Positions 13,405 through 14,741 of a stretch of 14,741 nt of DNA are shown in pieces. The DNA is from Lachnospiraceae bacterium (GTDB lineage Bacteria > Bacillota > Clostridia > Lachnospirales > Lachnospiraceae): the NCBI GenBank assembly GCA_900766925.1, contig CAAFXG010000030.1:1-14741 (forward strand), read 5' to 3'. A program made the translations under genes and the position numbers. The notes beneath the pieces are model-generated. The model was given only the letters and a program-made list of their open reading frames with translations, was not told where the DNA came from and did no database searches. Every line of letters starts with the position of its first letter. Position 1 is the stretch's first letter.

Positions 13405-13473
13405 TTAATTTATTAAGCAGCAAGTTTTCATCACAAGAAAAGAACTTATACATGCCATTATCATAATAGACAC
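13405..13473 (-). CDS. Possible 22-residue hydrophobic peptide
   Basis: A GTG at 13473, preceded by AGGAG (13488-13484) at 10 bases, opens a short frame MSIMIMACISSFLVMKTCCLIN. It is hydrophobic with three cysteines and lies just upstream of the ROK promoter. It could be a small membrane peptide or a chance frame in AT-rich DNA; there is no clear promoter for it. Confidence 0.2.
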   Translation of the reverse strand: MSIMIMACISSFLVMKTCCLIN

Positions 13474-13574
13474 AATAATAATTCTCCTAACATAATCTGT
13501 TTTACTTTTTAATTCTCCTTTTACAAAAAACAACTACATATAATTGGGTTAATCGCATCCAAAAATATCACGTA
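13474..13574. other. AT-rich gap without a recognisable gene
   Basis: Two AGGAG motifs on the minus strand (near 13484 and 13515) are the only notable signals; the second has no start codon at a suitable distance. I see no gene, RNA or terminator here. It may be remnant DNA between the ROK operon and the repeat array. Confidence 0.3.
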
Positions 13575-13660
13575 AAAATGATGCAATGTCACATCACTTC
13601 TACGAAATTGTCACATCAAAATGATGCATTGTCACATCACTTCTACGAAATTGTCACATC
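13575..13660. repeat. Two-unit 43 bp tandem repeat with internal TGTCACATCA motifs
   Basis: Units at 13575-13617 and 13618-13660 differ at one base (GCAATGTC versus GCATTGTC). Each unit contains TGTCACATCA twice, so four copies occur at alternating spacings of about 21-22 bp. This periodicity resembles the repeat array at 18-120, although the sequence is different. It may be a transposase-binding end region of another element, now split by the IS66 copy. Confidence 0.75.
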
Positions 13661-13697
13661 AAAGTAAACGTCAAATCATACGCTTACCGATAAACTA

Positions 13698-13718
13698 ACG
13701 CCGCATGGTTAGCGGCGT
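13698..13718 (-). terminator. Hairpin overlapping the tnpC stop codon
   Basis: ACGCCGC (13698-13704) and GCGGCGT (13712-13718) form a 7 bp GC-rich stem with a 7-base loop containing the stop codon. No T run follows. It could limit transcription or translation through the element end. Confidence 0.4.
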
Positions 13719-14741
13719 GGTTTCCTGCATTCGTCTGGCAATTCCTTCGCCCAAGGCAAAAGATAATCCAGTTTTGCAGTATCTATATTTCCTTCTTCAT
13801 CACAGAGTTTTGGCAACTCTGTAAGCAGATATTTAAAATAATTATAAGGTTTTAAGTTGTTAAGCTTGGCAGTCTCTGAAATGCTGTAAACTGCTGCACT
13901 TGCTTTTGCTCCATTTACTGAGTTATGGAACATCCAATTCTTCTTTCCTATACAGAATGTACGGATTGAACGTTCTGAAGCAGAATTATCTATAGGCACA
14001 TCGCCGTCAGAGAGAAATACCTTAAGATATTTTTCCTGATTGATGCTATACCGCAGACCATCAGCAGTTTTGCTTTTGGGTGGAACGGCATTCATATCAA
14101 GCTGCTGTTTTACCCATGCAAAATAATCCTCAACAAGTGGTCTGACCTTTAACTTACGTTGCTGAAGCCGCTCTTTGGAAGAGAGTTCTTTTAACTTTCC
14201 TTCCTCATTATAAATAAGTCCGATCTTTTGCAGCGCCTGATATGCGACGGACTCTTTAACCGTTGCCGGATTGGTTTTGTCTGCTGCTTTAACTGCATCA
14301 GAAAAATCACGTCTTGCATGAGCCCAGCAATTGGCATTTGTTACATCAGGAAGCTTTTCATCTACAAGATGATACTGTGCAAGACCATCTGTTACAAGGA
14401 TACCTTTGTAATCCTTATAGAATTCAAGTGGTATGTGATGATCACGTCCCGCCTGATATTCATAGATAACTACAGGATGTTCCCTGTACAGTTCGCCCGA
14501 GCGGTGAACCCACATATAGCTCTTGCTGCCCGGACTGCGTCCGTCCTTTATCACCTGTGTAGGTGTTTCGTCCGACTGTGTAACATGGAGCTTTAAAAGT
14601 TCCTGACGCATACGTTCCAGCAAAGGGGTGAAATATTTCCGGGAACAGTTAATTATCCAGTTTGACATCGTCTGCCTGGATATATTTATTCCATTGCGTT
14701 CAAACTCTGCAGCTATACGACAGAGTGTTGCTGAATTAACA
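13709..14741 (-). CDS. tnpC: IS66 transposase TnpC, 5' end outside the window
   Basis: The frame is open to the window edge: residues such as RIAAEFERNGINISRQTMSN precede the first in-window ATG at 14668, so that methionine is internal. The visible 340 or so residues are the C-terminal two thirds of a protein that is usually about 500 long. Landmarks are LVTDGLAQY and NCWAHARRDF of the DDE domain, DNSASERSIR with the catalytic Glu, and the C-terminal IS66 domain NNLKPYNYFKYLLTELPK. The zinc-ribbon N-terminal part is off-window. There is no stop or frameshift, so the copy may be active if its other genes are intact. It is the replicative or cut-and-paste transposase of the element. Confidence 0.92.
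   Translation of the reverse strand, partial: VNSATLCRIAAEFERNGINISRQTMSNWIINCSRKYFTPLLERMRQELLKLHVTQSDETPTQVIKDGRSPGSKSYMWVHRSGELYREHPVVIYEYQAGRDHHIPLEFYKDYKGILVTDGLAQYHLVDEKLPDVTNANCWAHARRDFSDAVKAADKTNPATVKESVAYQALQKIGLIYNEEGKLKELSSKERLQQRKLKVRPLVEDYFAWVKQQLDMNAVPPKSKTADGLRYSINQEKYLKVFLSDGDVPIDNSASERSIRTFCIGKKNWMFHNSVNGAKASAAVYSISETAKLNNLKPYNYFKYLLTELPKLCDEEGNIDTAKLDYLLPWAKELPDECRKPRR

Larger units (their letters stand above)
13664..14741 (-). mobile_element. IS66 family element, partial (runs off the window)
   Basis: The segment holds the tnpC gene and a terminal region. The left end is proposed at GTAAACGTC (13664), because IS66 family ends typically start with GTAA and this lies directly after the tandem repeat. 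The 8 bases before it (13656-13663) would be the target duplication, which cannot be tested without the other end. tnpA and tnpB, normally upstream of tnpC, would lie beyond 14741. Confidence 0.7.

Noticed and set aside
13575..13660. CRISPR-like array.
   Set aside because: The two units are adjacent tandem copies without unique spacers and the internal boxes are only 10 bp.
14228..14596. Plus-strand 122-residue frame inside the IS66 transposase gene.
   Set aside because: It is antisense to a clear TnpC with DDE and IS66 C-terminal motifs and has no independent start signals.

Overview
The window is AT-rich DNA whose gene families (EFR1-type flavodoxin/ferredoxin, ROK regulator, IS66 TnpC, tyrosine integrase of the MPVYKD type, DUF3892 and DUF6061-like small proteins) and strong AGGAG-type ribosome binding sites point to a Clostridia genome, most likely Lachnospiraceae. 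That assignment is inferred from family content only. Nearly all genes lie on the minus strand.

Left part (1-1230) is the broken recombination module of an integrative element or prophage. An array of five 22-23 bp repeats, resembling an IS21-type transposon end, cuts a tyrosine integrase down to its N-terminal arm-binding domain. It is followed by an intact excisionase-like HTH gene and a divergent XRE repressor. The intergenic region holds a very good minus-strand promoter with a 17 bp palindrome in its spacer and a second matching palindrome downstream, the layout of a lysogeny-type switch.

From 1230 to 8390 lies defence-like cargo. First is an AbiF/AbiD-type HEPN protein (Rx4H motif). 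Just downstream of it, on the same strand, is a compact GC-rich segment with its own promoter and terminator that looks like a small RNA gene and could be its RNA partner. After a DUF6061-like gene comes a four-gene minus-strand operon: AAA ATPase, subtilisin-like protease, a one-segment membrane protein and a SEC-C zinc protein. The first two match the IetA/IetS pair, known as a plasmid toxin-antitoxin pair and as an antiphage system. The last two genes appear to be an extension. Its promoter is interleaved with two TTGGGACA repeats 20 bp apart and is back to back with a plus-strand promoter for a DUF3892 protein. The roughly 200-base leader of that protein gene is crossed by a convincing antisense small RNA gene of about 60 nt.

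Right part (8391-13361) looks like ordinary chromosomal or accessory metabolism: an operon of an unrecognised 462-aa protein, a small ORF, an EFR1 family flavodoxin/ferredoxin and an ImmA/IrrE-like zinc peptidase, then a two-gene ROK regulator and HAD phosphatase operon. The ROK promoter has consensus-like hexamers and a perfect 25 bp palindrome over the start of transcription. The window ends in a 43 bp tandem repeat and an IS66 element that runs off the edge.

The best candidates for something undescribed are the four-gene IetAS-like operon, the AbiF gene with its adjacent RNA-like locus, and the antisense-RNA-covered DUF3892 leader.
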